From NCBI GenBank assembly GCA_958366985.1, contig CATXDC010000031.1:1-11931 (forward strand): DNA of 11,931 nt, read 5' to 3'. Source of the stretch: an uncultured Oscillospiraceae bacterium (lineage in GTDB: Bacteria; Bacillota; Clostridia; Oscillospirales; Acutalibacteraceae). This document shows positions 6,058-11,931 of this stretch, piece after piece. The notes under the pieces are model-generated. The model was not told the origin of the DNA. It saw only the letters and a list, made by a program, of their open reading frames with translations, and did no database searches. Positions within the stretch are counted from its first letter, which is position 1; the number at the start of each line of letters is the position of its first letter. Both the position numbers and the translations under genes were made by a program.

Positions 6058-6567
6058 GTGTTTTTATACGAATTTGCAGAAAAAACGGCTCAAAAGCCTG
6101 ATACAGTTGCTACATACGTCCGTAGAAACAAGAAAATCTTTAAAAATCATGTTGAAAGGCGACAGAAACAGATATGGTTAGATGAAAAAGCAGTCGATAT
6201 TTTGCTGAAGAAGTATCCAGAAGTACAGAAAAAGCAGAAAAAACCACTGAACAAAGAAAAATTTGAGGAGATTATTACTAAGTCTTTAAAAACACTGTAC
6301 GTAAATCAAGAAATACTGGCAAAAGAGATAGATGAGATTAGAGCATTGGTTGAAGAACTGGAAGAATTTTTTGATCATAAGCAAGCGGAACAGCAGAAAG
6401 AAGATAATGGTCTTATCAGTTTAGAAAAACTGTTCGGAGAAGATACACAAGTAGATAGATTGACAAGACAGGTAAGAGAGCAAGGGGAAAAAATCGAGCT
6501 ACTGCAGAGAGAAATTTCTGTTCTGCAGAACGAGAAAAAGTCATTTTTCGGATTCAAAAGACGTTAG
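6058..6567 (+). CDS. HTH plus coiled-coil partition-like protein (copy 2)
   Basis: Identical product to 1378-1887, again from a GTG start behind AGGAGG (6046-6051). Nothing differs between the copies, so both should be expressed. See copy 1 for domains and alternatives. Confidence 0.75.
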   Translation: MFLYEFAEKTAQKPDTVATYVRRNKKIFKNHVERRQKQIWLDEKAVDILLKKYPEVQKKQKKPLNKEKFEEIITKSLKTLYVNQEILAKEIDEIRALVEELEEFFDHKQAEQQKEDNGLISLEKLFGEDTQVDRLTRQVREQGEKIELLQREISVLQNEKKSFFGFKRR

Positions 6568-6822
6568 CACGTGCGAAAATAACAAACGACATGTCGGAGA
6601 TAGCCACAAACTTAGAAAACACGAGGGTTTGAGGTTGTTTCTAGTCACGTTTTTTCGTAAGAAAGCAAGCAACCTATTTGTCCGACAAACGACAAATAGA
6701 GCTTGTTGGGATACTCCCAAACCCTGAATCATGGGGAGTATCCCATACCCTCTAAAAGTAAACTAATATAATTCTAAAAAAGGGAACTTACAGACAAGAT
6801 TTCAGTCATATTTCTCTTTTCA
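6568..6822. other. Palindrome-rich gene-free region (copy 2)
   Basis: Exact repeat of 1888-2142; the GGGATACTCCC/GGGAGTATCCC pair is at 6708-6718 and 6734-6744. It is followed by the terminator hairpin at 6832-6861. No coding sequence seen. Confidence 0.4.
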
Positions 6823-6831
6823 ATGATGACA

Positions 6832-6861
6832 AAAGCCCAGGATAAAGTTGTCCTGGGCTTT
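6832..6861 (+). terminator. Strong hairpin, probable terminator (copy 2)
   Basis: Repeat of the 11-bp AAAGCCCAGGA/TCCTGGGCTTT stem. Between it and the 64-aa gene lie only a small dyad and a nine-G tract (6982-6990). Confidence 0.7.
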
Positions 6862-6995
6862 CTGATACATGGTGTAAACTTGATTCTTAATAAGGGGATG
6901 ACGGGCATATGGATAGCCCGTCGTTATTGGCTATTTTTCTACATTGAGGAGCCAATATATCCATCAGTATATCATGTATTTGGGGGGGGGCAAGA

Positions 6996-7190
6996 CTATT
7001 TCTTACAATCTTCTTTTTTCATTGCTAGTTCGTCAGCATAGTCAAATCCATAGTCTTGCATTGCGATAGCTTCTAATCGTTTCATCGTACGTCTGGCAGT
7101 ATCCAGATCATCTTCTGTGAGTGCTGCATTGTATTCTTTAATGGCTTGTTCGTATTCTTTTTCGATGTATTCTTTGTCCATTTGGGTCAT
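6996..7190 (-). CDS. 64-aa acidic, helical hypothetical protein (copy 2)
   Basis: Identical to 2316-2510, with the same AAGGAG ribosome site before ATG 7190. Function unknown. Conservation in both units adds nothing, because the duplication is recent. Confidence 0.72.
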   Translation of the reverse strand: MTQMDKEYIEKEYEQAIKEYNAALTEDDLDTARRTMKRLEAIAMQDYGFDYADELAMKKEDCKK

Positions 7191-7224
7191 ATTTTTCTCC
7201 TTTTTGGCATTATTTTATATTTAG

Positions 7225-7687
7225 CGAAAAAGGTAAAAGAAACTGTATTGATAATATAAGCCCCATATAGCCTAAAAGGCTAACAGTCAGAGGGGATTGA
7301 AAAGCAGAAAAATATCTGCTATATTTTTTAATAAAAAAGGTGGAAAAACTTCATTGATAATATAAGCCCCCTATAGGTGTTTTTAGGGGTGGGGAAAGGG
7401 AGTGAAAAATAGCCCTTTTTTGAAAGGTCAAAAATGTGCAAAAATGTATTGATAAGATTAGCGGTCAAGGCGAGAGGGAGTGAGGTGTAGATATTGACAT
7501 CAAAAAGGCACTCCCTTATACTTGAGAGAAAAAGGTAAAAAAAACTCATTGATAAGATTAGCGGTCAAGGCGAGAGGGAGTGAGGTGTAGATATTGACAC
7601 TCAAAAGGCACTCCCTTATACTTGACGGAAAAAGGTAAAAAAAACTCATTGATAAGATTAGCGGTCAAGGCGAGAGGGAGTGAGGTG
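7225..7687 (+). repeat. Five-unit direct repeat upstream of the primase (copy 2)
   Basis: Exact repeat of 2545-3007; ATTGATAA cores at 7247, 7353, 7448, 7548 and 7648. Promoters TTGACA/TATACT lie at 7494-7522 and 7594-7622. The repeat number is the same in both copies even though such arrays usually change length easily. Confidence 0.88.
7494..7622 (+). promoter_or_regulatory. Tandem primase promoters P1 and P2 (copy 2)
   Basis: TTGACA (7494-7499)-17 bp-TATACT (7517-7522), and the same 100 bp later (7594-7599, 7617-7622). Identical to copy 1. Confidence 0.82.
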
Positions 7688-7696
7688 CAAAAGACT

Positions 7697-9130
7697 ATGG
7701 CAAAATACACCAAAAGGAGAGATAAAAGAGGGTATGAGTGGAAGTCTGCTTATCGGGAGAAAGAAGCCCTTATGTTGGAGAGGGGATACCCGGAAGTAAG
7801 TCCTCATGATTTCTATCGGGAGTTGTTTCCGGCTGGCAGTCTCCAGCAAGAGCCGGAGGACGGAAAAGGTAATATTATAGCGACACAGATTAGACCGTCT
7901 GGCAAAGGAAGAACCCGGCAGTGGGTAATTGATGATAGTCTGAAAATGCTGGATAAGGTCATAGGAGATAGGTTTGGGCTGATACCGCCTATTAGTTTTT
8001 ACGGAAAGTCACACACGAAAGAGAACGCTCATGAGCTGTTTGCGGTGGTGGTGGACGTGGATTATGTAGGCAAACAGCAGTTAAAGAACCTGTTGAAGCA
8101 GTTTGGGAATGGTGTGCAGCTTCGTCCGACTTATCTTGTCAGCTCCGGCAAGGGGGTACATCTTTACTATTTCTTGCAGGAGCCGGTTCAGTTGTATCGA
8201 AACCGGGAAGAAGTGCTTGCGGAGCTGAAAGAAGCCTTTATCCGGCGGCTATGGAATGATACCAGCTCTATCCGTCCGGACAGCCCGGATATAACCGGAA
8301 TTTATCAAGGTTTCCGGTGTGTGGGGAGTCAGTCGAAGCTGGGTGCAGATTTCCCAGTAAAAGCCTATAAGCTGTCAGAGAACCGTTACACGCTGGAGGA
8401 CATAAAAGCCAGCATACCGAGCTGTAAGGTAGACCTTGCTCCGTTGTACGAGAAGCCGAGAAGAAAAAGTACCGTTACGCTGGAAGAAGCAAAGGAGCTG
8501 TACCCGGAATGGTATGAGAAGCGGATCGTGCAGGGAGAGCCGAAGCAGAAAAGTAAGAAGCAGGGCGGTACGTGGGTATGTAACGAAGCTTTATATGAGT
8601 GGTGGAAACGGAAAATAACCGAGGAAGTGAAAGCCGGAGGGCGTTACTTTTCTATTATGGCGTTGTGCTCTTATGGCTTGAAGTGTGGCATATCCGAGCA
8701 GAAGATACGGAGAGACGCCTATGCGTTCCTGGACCATTTAGAGAGCCTTACCGAGGACGAGGACAACCATTTCAGCCGGGCAGATGTGAAAGACGCTCTT
8801 CGGGCATTGAAAGGGGACAGAAAAAGGCTGTCAACGATAGCAAGCCGGGAATGGATAGAGGACAACACAAAGGTTACGATACCAGCAAATAAGCGGAATT
8901 ACAGAAAGCAAAAAGACCATGTAAAGGTTATGAATACTATGAAAGCTTTAAAAAAGCAGTTAGGAGAAGAAGTAAAAGAGGGTAGACCCAAAGGGAGCGG
9001 AACTGCAGAACAGAAAGTTCTGTCATGGCAGCAGGCGCACCCGGACGGACGGAAAGCGGATTGCATCCGGGAGACCGGATTAAGCAAACCAACGGTCTAC
9101 AAGTGGTGGAAAGCGATAAAATGCCCGTAG
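7697..9130 (+). CDS. Archaeo-eukaryotic-type plasmid primase, hybrid A/B allele (copy 2)
   Basis: A 477-aa product from ATG 7697. The first 430 residues are identical to copy 1, with primase motifs D120-x-D122, H155 and R207. From nucleotide 8989 the coding sequence is diverged: after GRPKGSGTAEQ the helix-turn-helix reads 'KVLSWQQAHPDGRKADCIRE' against 'TVREWQESHPAGKKADCIQE', and the end is extended by AIKCP. The frame is intact, so the hybrid is probably functional. The abrupt change from full identity to about 70% at one point marks a recombination crossover between related plasmids. The C-terminal HTH may therefore have altered DNA preference. Confidence 0.85.
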   Translation: MAKYTKRRDKRGYEWKSAYREKEALMLERGYPEVSPHDFYRELFPAGSLQQEPEDGKGNIIATQIRPSGKGRTRQWVIDDSLKMLDKVIGDRFGLIPPISFYGKSHTKENAHELFAVVVDVDYVGKQQLKNLLKQFGNGVQLRPTYLVSSGKGVHLYYFLQEPVQLYRNREEVLAELKEAFIRRLWNDTSSIRPDSPDITGIYQGFRCVGSQSKLGADFPVKAYKLSENRYTLEDIKASIPSCKVDLAPLYEKPRRKSTVTLEEAKELYPEWYEKRIVQGEPKQKSKKQGGTWVCNEALYEWWKRKITEEVKAGGRYFSIMALCSYGLKCGISEQKIRRDAYAFLDHLESLTEDEDNHFSRADVKDALRALKGDRKRLSTIASREWIEDNTKVTIPANKRNYRKQKDHVKVMNTMKALKKQLGEEVKEGRPKGSGTAEQKVLSWQQAHPDGRKADCIRETGLSKPTVYKWWKAIKCP

Positions 9131-9142
9131 AACGATCAAAAG

Positions 9143-9170
9143 TTGACAATTGAACTTAAGTAGGTTAAAT
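9143..9170 (+). promoter_or_regulatory. Candidate promoter of the 73-aa gene
   Basis: TTGACA (9143-9148), 16-bp spacer, TTAAAT (9165-9170). A perfect -35 with a moderate -10, 13 bp after the primase stop. Confidence 0.55.
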
Positions 9171-9220
9171 GTAGAAAAATTGTTGTATGGGCAAAATACG
9201 AAGACGTGAGGTGGATATCT

Positions 9221-9442
9221 ATGCAGGAATTGACAGAGGATCAGAAAAAATATGTCGTTGACCTGATGGTGATGATGACTGTACAAGAAATAGCAGAGAT
9301 TTTGCATGAAGATCAGATAAAAGTTCTTCATGAGTTCATTCCATCAGAGACTGGGAAATTGTTATATGACGAATCATCCAAGCTATGGTGGGACGGGCCA
9401 GCATCTATAGCTTGGATGTATATAAAAGAAAAGTTCCGTTAA
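9221..9442 (+). CDS. 73-aa hypothetical protein, B segment
   Basis: The ATG at 9221 is preferred over GTG 9206 because GAGGTGG (9209-9214) is well placed before it. The protein has a helical N-terminal half ('EDQKKYVVDLMVMMTVQEIAEIL') and a C-terminal motif 'LLYDESSKLWWDGPASIAWMY'. Small Clostridia proteins with a similar 'LYD..tKLWWDgP' end are familiar to me, but I cannot name a family with confidence. No membrane segment or signal peptide is clear; the helix around residues 11-26 is amphipathic. It is followed at once by the GTTGTACAAC arrays, which begin at its stop codon. Confidence 0.7.
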   Translation: MQELTEDQKKYVVDLMVMMTVQEIAEILHEDQIKVLHEFIPSETGKLLYDESSKLWWDGPASIAWMYIKEKFR

Positions 9443-9534
9443 ACAACGTTGTACAACGGTTGTACAACTGGTTGTTTATCTGGTAGAATTTTAAAAACAA
9501 CGTTGTACAAGGGTTGTACAACTAGGTTGTATAA
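9442..9534. repeat. Twin arrays of the palindrome GTTGTACAAC, candidate centromere and operator
   Basis: Cluster 1: half site 9442-9447, full sites 9448-9457 and 9459-9468, half site 9471-9475. Cluster 2: half site 9496-9501, near-full 9502-9511, full 9513-9522, partial 9526-9534. The two clusters have the same plan and start 54 bp apart, with 11-bp steps between full sites, about one helical turn. They overlap the promoter of the next gene, so its HTH product probably binds here both for autorepression and as a partition site (inference from pSK1 Par-like systems). Confidence 0.8.
9460..9489 (+). promoter_or_regulatory. Promoter of the second partition-like gene, embedded in the arrays
   Basis: TTGTAC (9460-9465) and TAGAAT (9484-9489) with an 18-bp spacer; TGG before the -10 makes it extended. 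The -35 lies within a GTTGTACAAC site, so binding there would block RNA polymerase. Confidence 0.65.
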
Positions 9535-9546
9535 AGGGGGCGAAAG

Positions 9547-9933
9547 ATGCTATCTATCAGGGATTATGCGAAAAACAAGGGTTGTTCTTATGAGGCTGTG
9601 AGGAAACAGGTCAATAGGTATAAGGGTGAACTCGAGGGACATATAAGCAAAGTCAACCGGACACAGTATCTGGATGAATATGCAGTAGAATTTCTGGACA
9701 GTAAACGGGCAGCCAACCCGGTTGTGGTTGTGGAGATCGGGAAAGACGAAGAGATAAAACGCCTGGAAGAGGAGAACAGGAAGCTCTTGTTGAAGGTGGC
9801 GGAGCTTCAGGATGCTCTCCTGGGTGAAAAAGATCTGGTCAAAGCGCTACAGGAAGAAAAAATCAAGCTGCTAGAGAAAAAAGAGGAGCAACAGCCAGAA
9901 GAGAAAAAAATATGGTGGAGATTTTGGAAATAA
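9547..9933 (+). CDS. HTH plus coiled-coil partition-like protein, B type
   Basis: A 128-aa protein from ATG 9547 with AGGGGG (9535-9540) 6 nt upstream. Residues 1-50 form a likely helix-turn-helix ('DYAKNKGCSYEAVRKQVNRY', then 'YLDEYAVEFL'). Residues about 68-118 are a strong coiled coil rich in E, K and L. The end is the aromatic-basic tail IWWRFWK. It parallels the protein at 1378-1887 in order and in the 'LDE.AV..L' motif, but is otherwise diverged and shorter. The plan matches single-protein partition systems (pSK1 Par-like, DUF536-like tail). The GTTGTACAAC arrays upstream are its likely targets. A global or copy-control regulator is the alternative. Confidence 0.75.
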   Translation: MLSIRDYAKNKGCSYEAVRKQVNRYKGELEGHISKVNRTQYLDEYAVEFLDSKRAANPVVVVEIGKDEEIKRLEEENRKLLLKVAELQDALLGEKDLVKALQEEKIKLLEKKEEQQPEEKKIWWRFWK

Positions 9934-10000
9934 AAGCTTGATTTTGTGCGGGGTTGTGGTAATATGTTAATATAAATAAAAAAAATAAATTAAACTAGGT

Positions 10001-10029
10001 AAAGCAGCTGGATCAGCTGCTTTATTTTT
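10001..10029 (+). terminator. Terminator downstream of the B partition-like gene
   Basis: Perfect 10-bp stem AAAGCAGCTG (10001-10010)/CAGCTGCTTT (10014-10023), 3-nt loop, then ATTTTT. A possible extended promoter TTGATT (9938-9943)/TAATAT (9960-9965) upstream could make a short RNA of about 50 nt, but this is weak. Confidence 0.8.
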
Positions 10030-10033
10030 AACC

Positions 10034-10065
10034 AAAGCACCGCGTATGCGGTGCTTTTCTTTTTG
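10034..10065 (+). terminator. Second, back-to-back terminator
   Basis: Perfect 10-bp stem AAAGCACCGC (10034-10043)/GCGGTGCTTT (10048-10057), GTAT loop, then TCTTTTTG. Two strong terminators 33 bp apart isolate the recombinase region from upstream transcription. Confidence 0.85.
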
Positions 10066-10474
10066 CAAAAATTGAAATCTACACATCTATGCAGCAAGGC
10101 TGCACATAAAAACCCACATTACATGATCACTGCTCGGCAAAGCCGGCAGTAAAAAACAAAATCATTTTACATAAATGCAAGCGTGATTTCCAGAGGAAAT
10201 CCAAGCTGCAGCAGCCCTTTTGACCGGGGTGCAACCGAGCGAAGAGGGTTATTTTTCAGCGGAAAGCTGGAAAATAACCCGATAGCGAGCGGCAAAAAAA
10301 GGTCAAGGTCATGAAAAACGATAGCCCGCGAATAGGTCGCGCGGGACGGGCGAAAAGCCCGTGTACTCAGGCCTCGGTGTGAACAGCCTTCGGGCGGGGA
10401 AGGATGCCAGAACTTCTAAAAATGCTGGTAAAAACCAAGGGGGAAGTCTGCCCTTGGGTGAGCAGGAGGATAAA
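10066..10474 (+). ncRNA. Long structured leader or non-coding RNA before the recombinase gene
   Basis: About 400 bp without a convincing gene, full of strong dyads: TGCAG/CTGCA (10090-10104), ACTGC/GCAGT (10129-10150), GATTTCC/GGAAATC (10185-10201), a 15-bp pair (10246-10280), CCCGCG/CGCGGG (10325-10345), ACGGGC/GCCCGT (10346-10362) and CCAAGGG/CCCTTGG (10435-10457). TTGACC (10220-10225) can pair with GGTCAA (10301-10306), closing a domain around the 15-bp hairpin. An in-frame extension of the recombinase exists here from GTG 10361, but AGGAGG at 10464-10469 favours ATG 10475. I cannot match a known RNA class. Confidence 0.5.
10246..10280. repeat. 15-5-15 inverted repeat, possible recombination site or hairpin
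   Basis: GGGTTATTTTTCAGC (10246-10260) and GCTGGAAAATAACCC (10266-10280) match at 14 of 15 positions around GGAAA. The geometry fits an RNA hairpin, or paired binding sites for the tyrosine recombinase encoded downstream. Confidence 0.6.
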
Positions 10475-11467
10475 ATGGGAACGAAGAACCTTTATAACCA
10501 GATGCGCCACGAGGTGCATGAAATGTACCAACGTGGATACGGAACGGGCGCTGCAGACCGGAAAAATCTGCGGCAGCAGGGGGAGCACGTAGTCACAATG
10601 AAACAGACCCAGAAGCAGATGGAGGCGGTCTGCAGGCGGTACGCGGACTGGATGAAGGAGACGCACCCGGAGGTGCGGAAAATGGAGCAGGCGCGGGAAT
10701 ATGTCCGAGAATACAGCGATTCCCTGAAAGAGAGGTATTCCGCAGCAACCGTGCACACGTACACGGATCGGCTCAATCAGGTGCTGCACACGGACGTGAG
10801 GACGTCCAGAGCCGGGGCTGTCCCGACAAAGGGCAGGGATGCCAGTTCGGAAATTAATTCTCGAGCAGACAAGCTGCCGGGATATTCTCCGCGGCTTTCC
10901 AATTTTGCGGAGGCAGTCGGCATCCGCAGGGCAGAATATGCCGATCTGAAATACAAGGATATTCAGCACGATGAGCAGGGCTGGAAGGTCATTGTGGAGC
11001 ATGGCAAGGGCGGCAAGTATCAGGAGCAGCGGATACTGCCGCAGCATGAGCGGGCGGTCGAGAAGATCTACCTGCAGGGCAGGGACGAGCCGGAGAGATA
11101 CGTCTTCTCGCGCGCCGAAATGACCAATAAGATAGATCTGCATGAAATGAGGAGAAATATAGCCAGAGAAGCATATGAGGGATATCTGGGCAGAATTCGG
11201 GGTGAGGAAGGTTATGCGGACAGATTGTACAACGAATTAAAGAAGACATACCAAAGCAGAAACCCGGGAAGGGAGCTGCCGCGGGACTTCCGGTTGATTG
11301 AGAAGGACGGCTATGACAGCATTTACAAGACACGCGGGGATGTTCGGGAGAGCCTTAAACAACAGGGTTGTACAACCGAGTACAACCGGCTTGCAGCGCT
11401 GGCTACATCGGTCAATCACTTATCACACTGGCGGTGTGACGTCACGATTCAGAATTATTTCAGATAG
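10475..11467 (+). CDS. Tyrosine recombinase/integrase-like protein with an atypical insertion
   Basis: A 330-aa product from ATG 10475 (AGGAGG at 10464-10469). Residues about 40-110 are helical like a core-binding domain. The catalytic set can be traced: R151 or R152 in 'VGIRRAEYADL', K178 in 'HGKGGKYQ', H223-x-x-R226 in 'DLHEMRRNIA', H318 in 'LSHWR', and Y328 in 'QNYFR' two residues before the end. The spacing R226 to H318 is about 90 residues, against roughly 20 in ordinary family members, so it forms a distinct subgroup. It may resolve plasmid multimers or move the B segment. The tandem dimer here means resolution is incomplete or the site is elsewhere. Inside the gene, 11358-11386 carries a GTTGTACAAC cluster. 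The next gene starts 9 bp after its stop, suggesting an operon. Confidence 0.75.
   Translation: MGTKNLYNQMRHEVHEMYQRGYGTGAADRKNLRQQGEHVVTMKQTQKQMEAVCRRYADWMKETHPEVRKMEQAREYVREYSDSLKERYSAATVHTYTDRLNQVLHTDVRTSRAGAVPTKGRDASSEINSRADKLPGYSPRLSNFAEAVGIRRAEYADLKYKDIQHDEQGWKVIVEHGKGGKYQEQRILPQHERAVEKIYLQGRDEPERYVFSRAEMTNKIDLHEMRRNIAREAYEGYLGRIRGEEGYADRLYNELKKTYQSRNPGRELPRDFRLIEKDGYDSIYKTRGDVRESLKQQGCTTEYNRLAALATSVNHLSHWRCDVTIQNYFR
11358..11386. repeat. GTTGTACAAC cluster inside the recombinase gene
   Basis: Half site AACAAC (11358-11363), full palindrome GTTGTACAAC (11367-11376, extended to 12 bp with flanking G/C), and a partial GAGTACAAC (11378-11386). The order and 11-bp step copy the arrays at 9442-9534, 1.9 kb away. 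It is probably a secondary binding site of the B partition-like protein. Confidence 0.6.
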
Positions 11468-11476
11468 GGGGAAATT

Positions 11477-11812
11477 ATGAGAAAAAATGAACACAGATAT
11501 CAAATGTTAGAGCAGTCCAACCGCACTTACATAGGTGAAGATGGCAGACGGGTGCCGGCATGGTGCTTCCGGTTTCAGACACCATTCAAGGCAGTTGAGC
11601 AGCATTATGAGGAGGTATCCGCAGCAGTCACAGCAGATCTTCAGGATATCTTTCAGGACGAGATCCGGATCTACTCCGGTCTGGAGGAGCGGATCAGATC
11701 GAAGTCGATCCGGGAAAATATTTTAAAATGCGAGTTCCGGGCAAATTATGGGATCGGACGGTGGGAAATTACAGTATGGATGAGGCACGAATTTATAGGA
11801 AAATTACCATAA
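11477..11812 (+). CDS. 111-aa hypothetical protein
   Basis: The ATG at 11477 follows AGGGGG (11466-11471), which overlaps the recombinase stop codon, so the two genes are probably co-transcribed and translationally linked. The protein is soluble, with mixed charge and aromatic stretches ('VPAWCFRFQTPF', 'YGIGRWEITVWMRHEF'). A charged helix lies in the middle ('EEVSAAVTADLQDIF'). No motif I recognise. Position suggests a partner of the recombinase or an accessory factor, without direct evidence. Confidence 0.7.
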   Translation: MRKNEHRYQMLEQSNRTYIGEDGRRVPAWCFRFQTPFKAVEQHYEEVSAAVTADLQDIFQDEIRIYSGLEERIRSKSIRENILKCEFRANYGIGRWEITVWMRHEFIGKLP

Positions 11813-11833
11813 AACGGTGAAAACAGGGCATAC

Positions 11834-11862
11834 TTGAAAATGCCAAAGGCATATGCTATAAT
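11834..11862 (+). promoter_or_regulatory. Antitoxin RNA promoter (B type)
   Basis: TTGAAA (11834-11839), 17-bp spacer, TATAAT (11857-11862), with the dyad ATGCC/GGCAT (11840-11852). Homologous to the A promoter at 4443-4471, with small changes in the spacer. Confidence 0.85.
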
Positions 11863-11868
11863 GCCAGT

Positions 11869-11931
11869 AGGCAAAAATGATGTGAGTATCCAAGTGATAC
11901 GTGAAACACCCCGGAGGTCGCAACTCCGGGG
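11869..11931 (+). ncRNA. Antitoxin small RNA, B type, cut by window end
   Basis: Starts near 11869 and runs to the terminator stem CCCCGGAG (11909-11916)/CTCCGGGG (11924-11931), at which the window stops. Promoter and terminator match the A RNA closely, but the middle (11880-11905), where the A RNA carries the toxin-start complement, is different. The partner toxin should lie just beyond the window on the minus strand. Confidence 0.75.

Larger units (their letters stand above)
1..8988. repeat. Head-to-tail duplication of a 4,680-bp plasmid unit
   Basis: Sequence 1-4308 recurs at 4681-8988 with a constant offset of 4,680 bp, and I saw no mismatch on reading. All protein products in the two copies are identical up to the primase C-terminus. 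The first difference is 4309 versus 8989 (a versus c), after which the two run parallel at roughly 70% identity without gaps to the primase stop. The unit closes on itself: the toxin gene reads intact across 4680/4681, as it would in a 4,680-bp circle. This suggests a plasmid multimer inside a larger molecule. An assembly artefact is possible. Confidence 0.97.

Noticed and set aside
10367..11143. 258-aa minus-strand ORF opposite the recombinase
   Set aside because: A long open frame from GC-rich antisense sequence; no ribosome site and no recognisable domains, while the plus-strand recombinase motifs are clear.

Overview
This window looks like part of a plasmid from a gut-type Clostridia host (Lachnospiraceae-like). 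That host call is an inference from three things: the gene families (Rep_3 initiator, archaeo-eukaryotic-type primase, HTH plus coiled-coil partition-like proteins), the strong AGGAGG-type ribosome sites, and the mix of AT-rich replication DNA with roughly 50% GC cargo. I see no rRNA, tRNA, CRISPR array or classical insertion sequence.

Layout. Positions 1-4680 are a complete 4,680-bp unit ('A'). It holds a minus-strand Rep_3 initiator gene, an iteron origin with a DnaA box, a partition-like gene, a 64-aa minus-strand gene, 100-bp promoter repeats, a primase gene, and a convergent type I toxin-antitoxin locus. The toxin gene crosses the 4680/4681 boundary. The unit then repeats head to tail from 4681 to 8988, and I found no difference over 4,308 bp. 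At 8989, inside the primase 3' end, the second copy changes abruptly to a homologous but clearly diverged sequence ('B', 8989-11931). B carries a different primase C-terminus, a 73-aa protein, a second partition-like protein behind GTTGTACAAC arrays, two terminators, a 400-nt structured leader, a tyrosine-recombinase-like gene, a 111-aa protein, and a diverged copy of the antitoxin RNA gene that is cut by the window end.

Interpretation. Unit A has all that a small theta-replicating plasmid needs, so the simplest reading is a dimer of a 4.68-kb plasmid A fused with part of a related plasmid B. The crossovers would lie in the primase 3' end and in the toxin-antitoxin locus. An assembly unrolling of co-resident plasmids is the main alternative. 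If the molecule is circular, about 140 bp (the antitoxin terminator tail and toxin gene) would lie beyond the window, giving a total near 12.07 kb.

How the parts work together. Rep would bind the 22-bp-spaced iterons and repress its own promoter through an overlapping inverted repeat. The primase would prime replication. The two HTH/coiled-coil proteins are candidate single-protein partition systems, each with inverted repeats upstream. The 28-codon hydrophobic peptide and convergent small RNA form an Fst/par-like addiction module, in which the RNA carries a copy of the complement of the toxin start region.
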